A DNA stretch of 35,498 nt, from NCBI GenBank assembly GCA_934474225.1, contig CAKSLU010000015.1, forward strand, positions 1 to 35,498. Direction: 5' to 3'. The translations under genes and the position numbers were made by a program. The stretch is from an uncultured Eubacteriales bacterium (lineage in GTDB: Bacteria; Bacillota; Clostridia; Oscillospirales; CAG-272). The notes under the pieces were generated by a model, which was not told where the DNA came from, searched no databases, and saw only the letters and a list, made by a program, of their open reading frames with translations. Below, one piece after another: positions 1 to 5,272 of this stretch (position 1 is the first letter of the stretch; every line of letters begins with the position of its first letter).

Positions 1-65
1 TGCTTTTCCGAGTCGAAGGCGATGCCCGCGCCGCAGCACGGGCATTTATAACTGACAACCGCCAT
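1..65 (-). CDS. Zinc-ribbon protein, N-terminal fragment (runs off the window)
   Basis: Only the first 21 codons are present. The start ATG (65-63) lies 2 bases after the stop codon of the SPFH gene upstream, so the two are almost certainly co-transcribed. The visible peptide begins MAVVSYKCPCCGAGIAF: a CPxCG-type half zinc ribbon directly at the N-terminus. TFIIB-type zinc-ribbon proteins of unknown function often follow COG4260 SPFH proteins in Clostridia (established pattern), and this fits. The rest of the gene lies outside the window, so length and function cannot be judged. Confidence 0.7.
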   Translation of the reverse strand, partial: MAVVSYKCPCCGAGIAFDSEK

Positions 66-67
66 CG

Positions 68-1333
68 TCAGCCCTCGTATTTATGACCGCAGTTTGCGCA
101 GAACTTCCCTTTATTCTCGGTGCCGCACTCGGGGCAGGTCCATGCTGCCGGGCGCGCCGCGCCGCAAGCCGTGCAGAACTTGCCGGTATTCTCGGCGCCG
201 CATGCGCACTTCCAGACGGTGTTCTCCGGCTTCTTTGCGCCGCAGTTTGCGCAGAATTTGCCGGTGTTCTCCGCGCCGCATGCGCACTTCCATGCACCGG
301 CTGCGGGCGCCTGATTCTGCTGTTGTGCCTGCTGTTGCTGCATCTGCGCGCGGTTGGTCTCGCTGGCAGTGCCCATGAAATTGCCTGCCGCGCCCATGCC
401 GATGCCCATGCCCATAAACGCCTGCGCGCTGCCGCCCGCATTGCTGCCCGCAGCCTCCATGCCGCGTGCGATAGAGCCTTGGACATAGCCCTCGCGAACC
501 GTGGGGTCGGAGAGCATAGCGCCCTTGTTGCGCATCTCGATGAGTTTCTTCGACTCTTCGTCGTAGGAGACGCTGGCGATACCGACCGCCTGCACCTCAA
601 AGCCGCGCATCTTCTTCCAGTCTTCGTCCAGCTCATTTGCCATGTACTTGGCAAGCTCAACCGACTTGGAGGCGACATGCGAGACGCGGATGTTGTCCAC
701 CGACATCTTGTTGAGCGCTGCCGAGAACGCATTGAGGAACTCGGAGAGATACTGCTCGTTGATGTCGTCGATCTCTACGCGGTCCTTGTTCTTCGGAATC
801 GCTTCCTTATAGAACAGAATCGGGTCGGTGACCTTGATGGAATATGTACCGTGTGCGCGCAGGAAAAGCTCGGAATTGTAGAAGTTGTCGAAATAGTTGA
901 CCGCATTCGGCGTGCCGAACTTGATGCCCTTGATCTCCTGCAGGTTGACGAAGTACGCCTTCTGTGCATAGGAGGGCGTGCCGCCGAACTTGAAGCGCTC
1001 CCAGACATCCTTCAGCGCGTCGCCAAACTGCCCGTTGAAGAGCGAGGGCGCACCGTGGTTGTCAACCTTATAATAGCCTTCCTCTGCGGTGTAGTCCACG
1101 ATCTTGCCGCCCTCGACCAGCATCATAAACTGGTTGGGGTAGACGTGGATAACCGAACCGTCGCTGATGACGTTCTCCGTGCCGTGCTTGTTGGAAGAAC
1201 GGCTGCTCTTGTTGATGAGGACGCCGCTCGTGAAGACGGTCGTATCGCTCATATTGTCCGCTTCGATGGCGTCAAGCCACTGATCGCCGAGCGCGCCGCC
1301 GACGGCGCCCATTGCTGCCTTAATAAGTCCCAT
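68..1333 (-). CDS. SPFH-domain protein with C-terminal zinc ribbons (COG4260 / YdjI-like)
   Basis: A 421-residue protein. The start is placed at ATG 1333 (MGLIKAAMGAVGGALGDQWL) because a GAGGT ribosome site lies just upstream, and the longer frame would begin inside the -35 box of the promoter at 1380-1408. Residues about 30-270 match the COG4260 type of SPFH (stomatin/prohibitin-like) domain. A Gly/Ala/Gln-rich linker follows. The last about 75 residues hold three zinc ribbons of the form CxCGxENxGKFCxxCG or CPECGTENKGKFCANCG. There is no transmembrane segment, so it is probably a peripheral scaffold. Family members are called virion core protein or membrane protease subunit, but no protease site is visible. 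It is followed after 2 bases by another zinc-ribbon gene. Function unknown; family assignment firm. Confidence 0.88.
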   Translation of the reverse strand: MGLIKAAMGAVGGALGDQWLDAIEADNMSDTTVFTSGVLINKSSRSSNKHGTENVISDGSVIHVYPNQFMMLVEGGKIVDYTAEEGYYKVDNHGAPSLFNGQFGDALKDVWERFKFGGTPSYAQKAYFVNLQEIKGIKFGTPNAVNYFDNFYNSELFLRAHGTYSIKVTDPILFYKEAIPKNKDRVEIDDINEQYLSEFLNAFSAALNKMSVDNIRVSHVASKSVELAKYMANELDEDWKKMRGFEVQAVGIASVSYDEESKKLIEMRNKGAMLSDPTVREGYVQGSIARGMEAAGSNAGGSAQAFMGMGIGMGAAGNFMGTASETNRAQMQQQQAQQQNQAPAAGAWKCACGAENTGKFCANCGAKKPENTVWKCACGAENTGKFCTACGAARPAAWTCPECGTENKGKFCANCGHKYEG

Positions 1334-1379
1334 GGTGAATACCTCGCTGTTCTGAAAATTTTGGGGTTCTCTTGCCTTT

Positions 1380-1408
1380 ATTCTACTCGATAAACGCGCA
1401 AATGTCAA
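1380..1408 (-). promoter_or_regulatory. Sigma-A-type promoter of the SPFH gene
   Basis: On the minus strand TTGACA (1408-1403) is separated by 17 bases from TAGAAT (1385-1380). It lies about 45 bases upstream of the chosen ATG at 1333. Confidence 0.8.
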
Positions 1409-1454
1409 CCTTTTCGCAGCACACCGCGCATTTTTGTTGGCAGAAAGAATTTGC

Positions 1455-1483
1455 TTGACACCGCGCCTTTCCTGTGCTAAAAT
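1455..1483 (+). promoter_or_regulatory. Promoter of tRNA-Ser
   Basis: Perfect TTGACA (1455-1460), 17-base spacer, TAAAAT (1478-1483). The mature tRNA begins 21 bases downstream, as expected for a short 5' leader removed by RNase P. Confidence 0.85.
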
Positions 1484-1504
1484 ATAGGGTGTTGCAATCG
1501 CTAC

Positions 1505-1591
1505 GGAGAGGTATCGAAGCGGTCATAACGAGGCGGTCTTGAAAACCGTTTGGCGCAAGCCACAAGGGTTCGAATCCCTTCCTCTCCGCCA
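1505..1591 (+). tRNA. tRNA-Ser (anticodon UGA), CCA encoded
   Basis: Complete class II tRNA. The acceptor stem is GGAGAGG / CCTCTCC with G discriminator and encoded CCA (1589-1591). The anticodon loop CTTGAAA carries TGA at 1540-1542. A long variable arm (TGGC-GCAA-GCCA) is typical of serine tRNAs. The T-arm is AAGGG-TTCGAAT-CCCTT. The 3' end (T-arm plus acceptor) is the parent sequence of the repeat elements at 1633-4978. It is followed at once by an intrinsic terminator. Confidence 0.96.
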
Positions 1592-1598
1592 TAATGAA

Positions 1599-1629
1599 AA
1601 AAGGTCGCACTTGTGTGCGGCCTTTTTTT
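1599..1629 (+). terminator. Intrinsic terminator of tRNA-Ser
   Basis: Stem AAGGTCGCAC / GTGCGGCCTT with TTGT loop and one G-U pair, then a run of T. The same hairpin recurs at 1739, 1882, 3714 and 4845, each time directly before a palindromic element. Confidence 0.9.
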
Positions 1630-1632
1630 ATT

Positions 1633-1733
1633 CCGGAGACGGGAGGTTGATTCGAACCCTTCTCCATTGCGACAGCAATGGATATGACGACGCGCGCGTC
1701 GTCGAAGGGTCTTGAATCCCTTCCTCTCCGCCA
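1633..1733 (+). repeat. tRNA-Ser-tail palindromic element, copy 1 (complete)
   Basis: A 101-bp imperfect palindrome. The left arm (1633-1661) is an inverted copy of the tRNA-Ser 3' end: it contains GATTCGAACCCTT, the complement of the T-arm, and CGGAGA, the complement of the acceptor end. The right arm (1704-1733) is a direct copy ending TCCTCTCCGCCA, with the T-loop altered from GGTTCGAATC to GGTCTTGAATC. In the middle are two hairpins: TCCATTGC-gaca-GCAATGGA (1663-1682) and the 18-bp perfect palindrome 1686-1703. It is not a functional tRNA because no D- or anticodon arm of the right kind is present. Confidence 0.85.
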
Positions 1734-1738
1734 TAATG

Positions 1739-1769
1739 AAAAAAGGTCGCACTTGTGTGCGGCCTTTTT
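1739..1769 (+). terminator. Second copy of the tRNA-Ser terminator
   Basis: Same stem as 1599-1629 and the same ATAATG leader after CCA, so tail plus terminator were duplicated as one unit. Confidence 0.8.
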
Positions 1770-1773
1770 CATT

Positions 1774-1874
1774 CCGGAGATGGGAGGTTGATTCGAACCC
1801 TTCTCCATTGCGATAGCAATGGATATGACGACGCCGCGCGTCGTCGAAGGGTCTTGAATCCCTTCCTCTCCGCC
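1774..1874 (+). repeat. tRNA-Ser-tail palindromic element, copy 2 (complete)
   Basis: Same length and layout as copy 1, with small changes: the loop of hairpin 1 reads GATA, hairpin 2 is GACGACGCCGCGCGTCGTC, and the 3' end reads CCGCCT, so the CCA is lost. The next unit starts with TAACGCAAAGGG instead of ATAATGAAAAAAGG. Confidence 0.85.
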
Positions 1875-1881
1875 TTAACGC

Positions 1882-1910
1882 AAAGGGTCGCACTTGTGTG
1901 CGGCCTTTTT
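1882..1910 (+). terminator. Third copy of the tRNA-Ser terminator
   Basis: AAAGGGTCGCAC / GTGCGGCCTTTT stem with TTGT loop. It is the CGCAAAGGG variant, shared with the copies at 3714 and 4845. Confidence 0.75.
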
Positions 1911-1914
1911 CATT

Positions 1915-1968
1915 CCGGAGATGGGAGGTTGATTCGAACCCTTCTCCATTGCGGCAGCAATGGATATG
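1915..1968 (+). repeat. tRNA-Ser-tail palindromic element, copy 3 (left half only)
   Basis: The left arm and hairpin 1 (loop GGCA) are intact, then the sequence leaves the consensus right after GGATATG. The right arm is missing. The break is followed by an IS30 transposase remnant and the first lipoprotein region, as if accessory DNA replaced the right half. Confidence 0.8.
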
Positions 1969-2024
1969 GCAGAATGCAGTGGGATTGCCGAAGCCCGAAC
2001 GGAGAAATCCCGCTACAGCGATCG

Positions 2025-2160
2025 TCAGGCAGCGTAGCTTCGGTCGAGCTCTTTCTCGAACAACGCCTCCGGGGTATGGTAACCGAGAATTTTTCTCGGG
2101 AGCGCGTTCATCAGGTCGGCAAAAGGAAGTATGTCGTCAGGGCTGTAGGCGGATATAGTG
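2025..2160 (-). pseudogene. IS30-family transposase, C-terminal remnant
   Basis: Minus-strand translation gives about 45 residues including ADLMNALPRKILGYHTPEAL, then FEKELDRSYAA and a TGA stop (2027-2025). The LPRKxLGYxTPxExF signature is the hallmark C-terminus of IS30 transposases. No N-terminal HTH or DDE core is found upstream: the frame runs into an inverted repeat and unrelated DNA. It is a dead fragment, marking a past insertion between half elements. No terminal inverted repeats were recognised. Confidence 0.75.
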
Positions 2161-2216
2161 ATGGCCCTTTCAGAATTGGTTGTGGTGACTCAATTCTGCC
2201 ATAGGTTCATCACTAT
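2155..2216. repeat. Inverted repeat beside the IS30 remnant
   Basis: Outer arms ATAGTGATG (2155-2163) and CATCACTAT (2208-2216) and inner arms CAGAATTG (2171-2178) and CAATTCTG (2191-2198) form a nested hairpin. It lies at the truncated upstream edge of the transposase remnant. Two short palindromes follow (CAACGCGCGTTG at 2250 and TTGAATATTCAA at 2259). I see no gene in 2217-2300. Confidence 0.6.
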
Positions 2217-2300
2217 GGATTCTTTTTTTACTATTGCAACTTCATTTTACAACGCGCGTTGAATATTCAAATTTATTCAATACTCAGTTTTAAATTTCGC

Positions 2301-3359
2301 TTAAGGGGTTGTCTTTGAACGGTTTTCAGCAAACAGTTCTTCAAGAGACTCGTATTCGGTGATGACTCCCATATTCGTTAATCGTTCAAATTCTTCCTCG
2401 ACTGTTGTACCACGCTGTGTTAAGTAGTCGGCGACCGTATATGTTTTGGAAGGTATGAAAATCAATTCATCCTCTGATATTGTCACGCTGCCTTCTTCTT
2501 TCCAAAACTGATCGGCAGACGACAGTGACAAAAACCAATCATATGTCTGCATTGCCACCATATTTGCTGTAGTTCTTTGATATAACAAGTCACCATTCTC
2601 ATCCGGATAAAAGAATACGCTGTCACCTTCGGTATTGATGCCGTATGCCCAAGCATTCTCTTTCGGAGGATTGTATTCGATGAAGGTTTCATCTTTGAAT
2701 ATAAATGCGTTTGACCAGCTGTAATACGAGTGAGAAGCTACAAAACCGCTGTTTATGCGGAACACGTCAAATGAACAGTTACCCGTGATCTGCTTTTCTT
2801 TATTGAGTGTTTTTGTAATACCGTTATATTCGATGCTTTTTAACATCCAGTATAATTCATCGAAGTCATTGTCGTAATAGTCGTAATAAACGTTCAGAAT
2901 ACCCCCGCAAGAGTAGATTCGAATCTCCTCACTCGATGGGTAGCAGGCAGCAACTTCACTTTCATTCCACGGCTGAAGCCAATGGTCACCTGACGGAATG
3001 TACAGCATATCGCAGGTTTTGAGCGATGTCAGTATACTCGCATTTGTACTGCCTATAAATGAGCGAAAATTCACATTTTCTTCAGCCACAGTGATTTGTT
3101 TTAGATTCGCAAATGTATTCAGATACGCAAAGTCGATATACTCCACATCCTTGCTTATAACAAGTTCGGTGATGACAGTGGTATCGACATTTTCAAACAC
3201 GAGAGAATCAACCGCAGTAACTCCGTCTTTAATCGTGTAAACTGATTCCTTAATTATGTTGTTATCTTTTTTCACAGAACAGCCAATGACTGTGCCGGCG
3301 ACAATGCAGACAGAACCCAGTAATACCAATATAAGAATAGAAATTTGTATTTTTTTCAT
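2301..3359 (-). CDS. Lipoprotein with weak BspA-like leucine-rich segment, function unknown
   Basis: 352 residues. The start at ATG 3359 (MKKIQISILILVLLG) is set by GGAGGT 6 bases upstream; a longer frame exists but lacks a ribosome site. A hydrophobic signal peptide ends in the lipobox VIGC, so the protein should be lipid-anchored outside the membrane. Residues about 40-120 (VTAVDSLVFENV, ITELVISKDVEYI, LKQITVAEENVNF) resemble LRR_5/BspA-type repeats. The remaining 230 residues, rich in Tyr, Trp and acidic residues, match no family I know. The gene is AT-rich compared with the flanks. Its promoter and signal-peptide region are near copies of those of the lipoprotein gene at 3856-4686, so the two come from a duplicated cassette whose mature parts have diverged or been exchanged. 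Confidence 0.75.
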   Translation of the reverse strand: MKKIQISILILVLLGSVCIVAGTVIGCSVKKDNNIIKESVYTIKDGVTAVDSLVFENVDTTVITELVISKDVEYIDFAYLNTFANLKQITVAEENVNFRSFIGSTNASILTSLKTCDMLYIPSGDHWLQPWNESEVAACYPSSEEIRIYSCGGILNVYYDYYDNDFDELYWMLKSIEYNGITKTLNKEKQITGNCSFDVFRINSGFVASHSYYSWSNAFIFKDETFIEYNPPKENAWAYGINTEGDSVFFYPDENGDLLYQRTTANMVAMQTYDWFLSLSSADQFWKEEGSVTISEDELIFIPSKTYTVADYLTQRGTTVEEEFERLTNMGVITEYESLEELFAENRSKTTP

Positions 3360-3485
3360 AAAATACCTCCACAAGTAATTCAATACGCTTTGTTAACAGC
3401 AGAAAACAAATATACTCACGTGCATTTTCGGTACTTCCACACAATAATTATACACTACATAGGCAGTAATGTAAATAAGTTCATT
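3309..3485 (-). repeat. Duplicated promoter/signal-peptide region, copy A
   Basis: This stretch closely matches 4631-4812: same promoter, same leader (including TGCATTTTCGGTACTTCCAC) and the same MKK-QISIL signal-peptide start. Similarity stops right after AAGTTCATT on the upstream side and shortly after the signal peptide on the downstream side. Confidence 0.8.
3447..3475 (-). promoter_or_regulatory. Promoter of the first lipoprotein gene
   Basis: Minus strand TTTACA (3475-3470), 17-base spacer, TATAAT (3452-3447). Identical boxes and spacing precede the second lipoprotein gene (4774-4802). Confidence 0.8.
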
Positions 3486-3707
3486 GTAACAAATCCTTTA
3501 ACTTTGCAAGCGCACGGTTCTTGCACTGATTAACAGCTTGCTTGGTAACCCCGAGCATATCTGCAGCATATTGTGCCGTAAAGCCTCGCAGAACAATCAT
3601 TTCTATGCAAATCCGTTCCTTTTCAGATAATACATCCATCATTGCATCTTGGAGCAGGATATCATCGAATTCGTTGTTATCCGAGAGCTTGTCATCAAAC
3701 AAATCAA
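3481..3707 (-). pseudogene. Sigma-70 region 4-like HTH protein, N-terminus lost
   Basis: The C-terminal 75 residues read as sigma region 4: SEKERICIEMIVLRGFTAQY, then AADMLGVTKQAVNQCKNRAL and AKLKDLLQ, a helix-turn-helix ending at a TAA stop (3483-3481). It resembles the small sigma-like HTH proteins found on clostridial mobile elements. Upstream it runs straight into the terminator unit TAACGCAAAGGG at 3708. The frame continuing through the repeat is not protein-like, so the 5' part was removed when the junction formed. The missing part and start codon make a working protein unlikely. It lies directly upstream of the lipoprotein promoter and may once have regulated it. Confidence 0.7.
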
Positions 3708-3713
3708 TAACGC

Positions 3714-3742
3714 AAAGGGTCGCACTTGTGTGCGGCCTTTTT
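3714..3742 (+). terminator. Fourth copy of the tRNA-Ser terminator
   Basis: Same stem as at 1882-1910; the unit boundary TAACGCAAAGGG begins at 3708. There is no tRNA or tail before it here; it abuts the broken sigma-like gene. Confidence 0.75.
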
Positions 3743-3746
3743 CGTT

Positions 3747-3789
3747 CCGGAGACGGGAGGTTGATTCGAACCCTTCTCCATTGCGGCAA
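3747..3789 (+). repeat. tRNA-Ser-tail palindromic element, copy 4 (left arm only)
   Basis: The left arm is complete, but hairpin 1 breaks off after CCATTGCGGCAA. The right part is replaced by the terminator and second lipoprotein cassette. The break is within about 20 bp of the break in copy 3. Confidence 0.8.
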
Positions 3790-3807
3790 CACATGTACTT
3801 CTAAATG

Positions 3808-3846
3808 AATAATCGGCGAAGACTTTAAATGTCTTCGCCGATTATT
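3808..3846 (-). terminator. Terminator of the second lipoprotein gene
   Basis: Perfect 16-bp stem (3808-3823 with 3831-3846) around a 7-base loop, 10 bases beyond the stop codon. The U-tract on the minus strand is imperfect (ATTATTCATTTAG); it may also work in the other direction. Confidence 0.75.
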
Positions 3847-3855
3847 TTATCATCA

Positions 3856-4686
3856 TTATTCATGTACGGTACCGCCACGTGTGTATGGTTCTACATATCC
3901 CACATGCTCAACCGGAGAGAAATCTTTCACAGGACAATTTGTTAATGTCACGCTTAACAATGTAGTCAAGTCGCCAAGCGCGGAAATATCCGTGATCGGA
4001 TTCATATCAAGCCCTAATCGTTCGATATTTTTCCAACTTTTTAGTGAAGAGATATCGCTTATGCTGTTGCCACCCAATCTTGCATCGGTGAGATTTACCA
4101 ACCCCGAAATAGGCGATATATCGACGATTTTATTATCCAAAAGGCTCAAATATGTAAGCTCGGTAAGCTCGGATAAAGGCGAAAGATCAACTATATCATT
4201 GATGTCCAAGTAAAGTGTGGAAATATTTATTAACCTTGAGAGAGGCGAAAGATCAACTATACTGTTATTGCGTAGATTTAGTGTAGTAAGTTTCTTTAGT
4301 TCTGCAAGAGGCGAAATGTCGGTTATATTGTTTGAAGAGGCATCAAGAGCAATTAGATTGACAAGTGCAGCAATTGGAGCGATATCTTGCACTCCAGTAT
4401 CACTTATGTTTAAATTTGTCACTGAAAGGAAATTATCTCTTGTAAGATCACCGTTTTCAACATTTGCACGCATACGAATAGCCGATTCGATTTCCGGGTA
4501 TTCTTTGATTGAACGTATATCGAATCCATTTATAATATATTCATCTTCAATACTACCTTCGGATTCAGATATTCTCTCATTATCCGTCTGTTTTGAGTCA
4601 TCAAGCTGTTTCTCATTGCAACCGCCAACGCAGACAGAAAGGCACAGTAATACGAGAGCAAGAATAGAAATTTGAAATTTTTTCAT
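3856..4686 (-). CDS. Internalin-type leucine-rich-repeat lipoprotein
   Basis: 276 residues. The start MKKFQISILALVLLCLSVCV is preceded by GAGGTGCTTT. The lipobox VGGC predicts a lipid-anchored extracellular protein. After an acidic linker (about 25-60) come seven or eight 22-residue leucine-rich repeats of the internalin kind, with the recurring core NxIxDISPLxxLxxLTxLxL (for example NNITDISPLAELKKLTTLNL). The C-terminus, NCPVKDFSPVEHVGYVEPYT, ends the solenoid. Such repeats make a curved binding surface, so a role in adhesion or partner binding is likely; the partner is unknown. No catalytic motif is seen. The gene is AT-rich, flanked by a terminator and by tRNA-tail elements, and shares promoter and signal-peptide region with the lipoprotein at 2301-3359. 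Confidence 0.88.
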   Translation of the reverse strand: MKKFQISILALVLLCLSVCVGGCNEKQLDDSKQTDNERISESEGSIEDEYIINGFDIRSIKEYPEIESAIRMRANVENGDLTRDNFLSVTNLNISDTGVQDIAPIAALVNLIALDASSNNITDISPLAELKKLTTLNLRNNSIVDLSPLSRLINISTLYLDINDIVDLSPLSELTELTYLSLLDNKIVDISPISGLVNLTDARLGGNSISDISSLKSWKNIERLGLDMNPITDISALGDLTTLLSVTLTNCPVKDFSPVEHVGYVEPYTRGGTVHE

Positions 4687-4812
4687 AAAGCACCTCTATC
4701 AGTAATTTCATAAACTTTGTTAACAGCAAAAAACAAATATAGTCAAGTGCATTTTCGGTACTTCCACATAATAATTATACACTACATAGGCAGTAATGTA
4801 AATAAGTTCATT
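4631..4812 (-). repeat. Duplicated promoter/signal-peptide region, copy B
   Basis: Partner of 3309-3485. Upstream of AAGTTCATT it diverges at once: instead of the sigma-like gene there are only 26 bases before the next TAACGCAAAGGG unit. Confidence 0.8.
4774..4802 (-). promoter_or_regulatory. Promoter of the LRR lipoprotein gene
   Basis: Minus strand TTTACA (4802-4797), 17-base spacer, TATAAT (4779-4774). Confidence 0.8.
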
Positions 4813-4844
4813 AAAATCTTTTTTATAGCCAATAGACATAACGC

Positions 4845-4873
4845 AAAGGGTCGCACTTGTGTGCGGCCTTTTT
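4845..4873 (+). terminator. Fifth copy of the tRNA-Ser terminator
   Basis: CGCAAAGGG-type copy; the unit boundary begins at about 4839 (TAACGC). Confidence 0.75.
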
Positions 4874-4877
4874 CATT

Positions 4878-4978
4878 CCGGAGATGGGAGGTTGATTCGA
4901 ACCCTTCTCCATTGCGATAGCAATGGATATGACGACGCGCGCGTCGTCGAAGGGTCTTGAATCCCTTCCTCTCCGCCA
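4878..4978 (+). repeat. tRNA-Ser-tail palindromic element, copy 5 (complete)
   Basis: Again 101 bp with both arms and both hairpins, ending TCCTCTCCGCCA. Unlike copies 1 and 2 it is followed by a different terminator, so this is the distal end of the array. Confidence 0.85.
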
Positions 4979-4979
4979 G

Positions 4980-5013
4980 AAAACGACAGGTGTCGACAGA
5001 AACCTGTCGTTTT
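4980..5013 (+). terminator. Distal terminator closing the tRNA-Ser repeat array
   Basis: Perfect 12-bp stem AAAACGACAGGT (4980-4991) / ACCTGTCGTTTT (5002-5013), then further T. It follows the CCA of copy 5 by one base. Confidence 0.8.
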
Positions 5014-5016
5014 TCA

Positions 5017-5190
5017 ATGAAGCGCGCCGCCTGCGCATGAAGCAGGACTTCGCCCTATGAAGTCGTTTTACTTATGAAGCACGGCTTCGCCGCACAAGGC
5101 TGCGCGCTCCGCTTCATAAATTCGCGAAGCGAATTTGCTTCATGTTGCGCTTTTGCGCAACACTTCACATCGACGAAGTCGATGCTTCAT
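5017..5190. repeat. Array of short hairpins with ATGAAG / CTTCAT borders
   Basis: Noncoding. Four ATGAAG motifs (5017, 5037, 5057, 5074) are followed by four CTTCAT or CTTCAC motifs (5112, 5138, 5163, 5185), so the array is roughly inverted about its middle. Between them are perfect small hairpins: AAATTCGC-gaa-GCGAATTT (5118-5136), GTTGCGC-tttt-GCGCAAC (5144-5161) and ATCGAC-gaa-GTCGAT (5169-5183). It looks like a REP/MITE-type palindromic repeat. Confidence 0.7.
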
Positions 5191-5206
5191 TTTTATGTGA
5201 GATAAG

Positions 5207-5234
5207 AAAAGGTCGTACTTCGGTACGGCCTTTT
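5207..5234 (-). terminator. Bidirectional terminator downstream of the 5273-7411 cluster
   Basis: AAAAGGTCGTAC-ttcg-GTACGGCCTTTT, a 12-bp stem with one G-U pair and a UUCG-type tetraloop. It lies 39 bases beyond the stop of the lipoprotein gene. The other strand also ends in T. Confidence 0.8.
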
Positions 5235-5272
5235 TCATCGTTTGCATTTCGCCGCAGAGATAGCGCGGCGCA

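Noticed and set aside
83..1393. 436-codon plus-strand frame opposite the SPFH gene
   Set aside because: Shadow of the GC-rich minus-strand gene; Arg/Ala/His-rich composition, no family, no ribosome site or promoter.
1383..1893. Minus-strand open frames across tRNA-Ser and its repeats (peptides such as AERKGFEPLWLA and MEKGSNQPP)
   Set aside because: They are the well-known false proteins obtained by translating tRNA genes; no ribosome sites, and they cross terminators and hairpins.
1599..4978. CRISPR-like or tandem-repeat array
   Set aside because: The repeats are about 100 bp palindromes with terminators and genes between them; no 20-40 bp repeats with uniform unique spacers and no cas genes.
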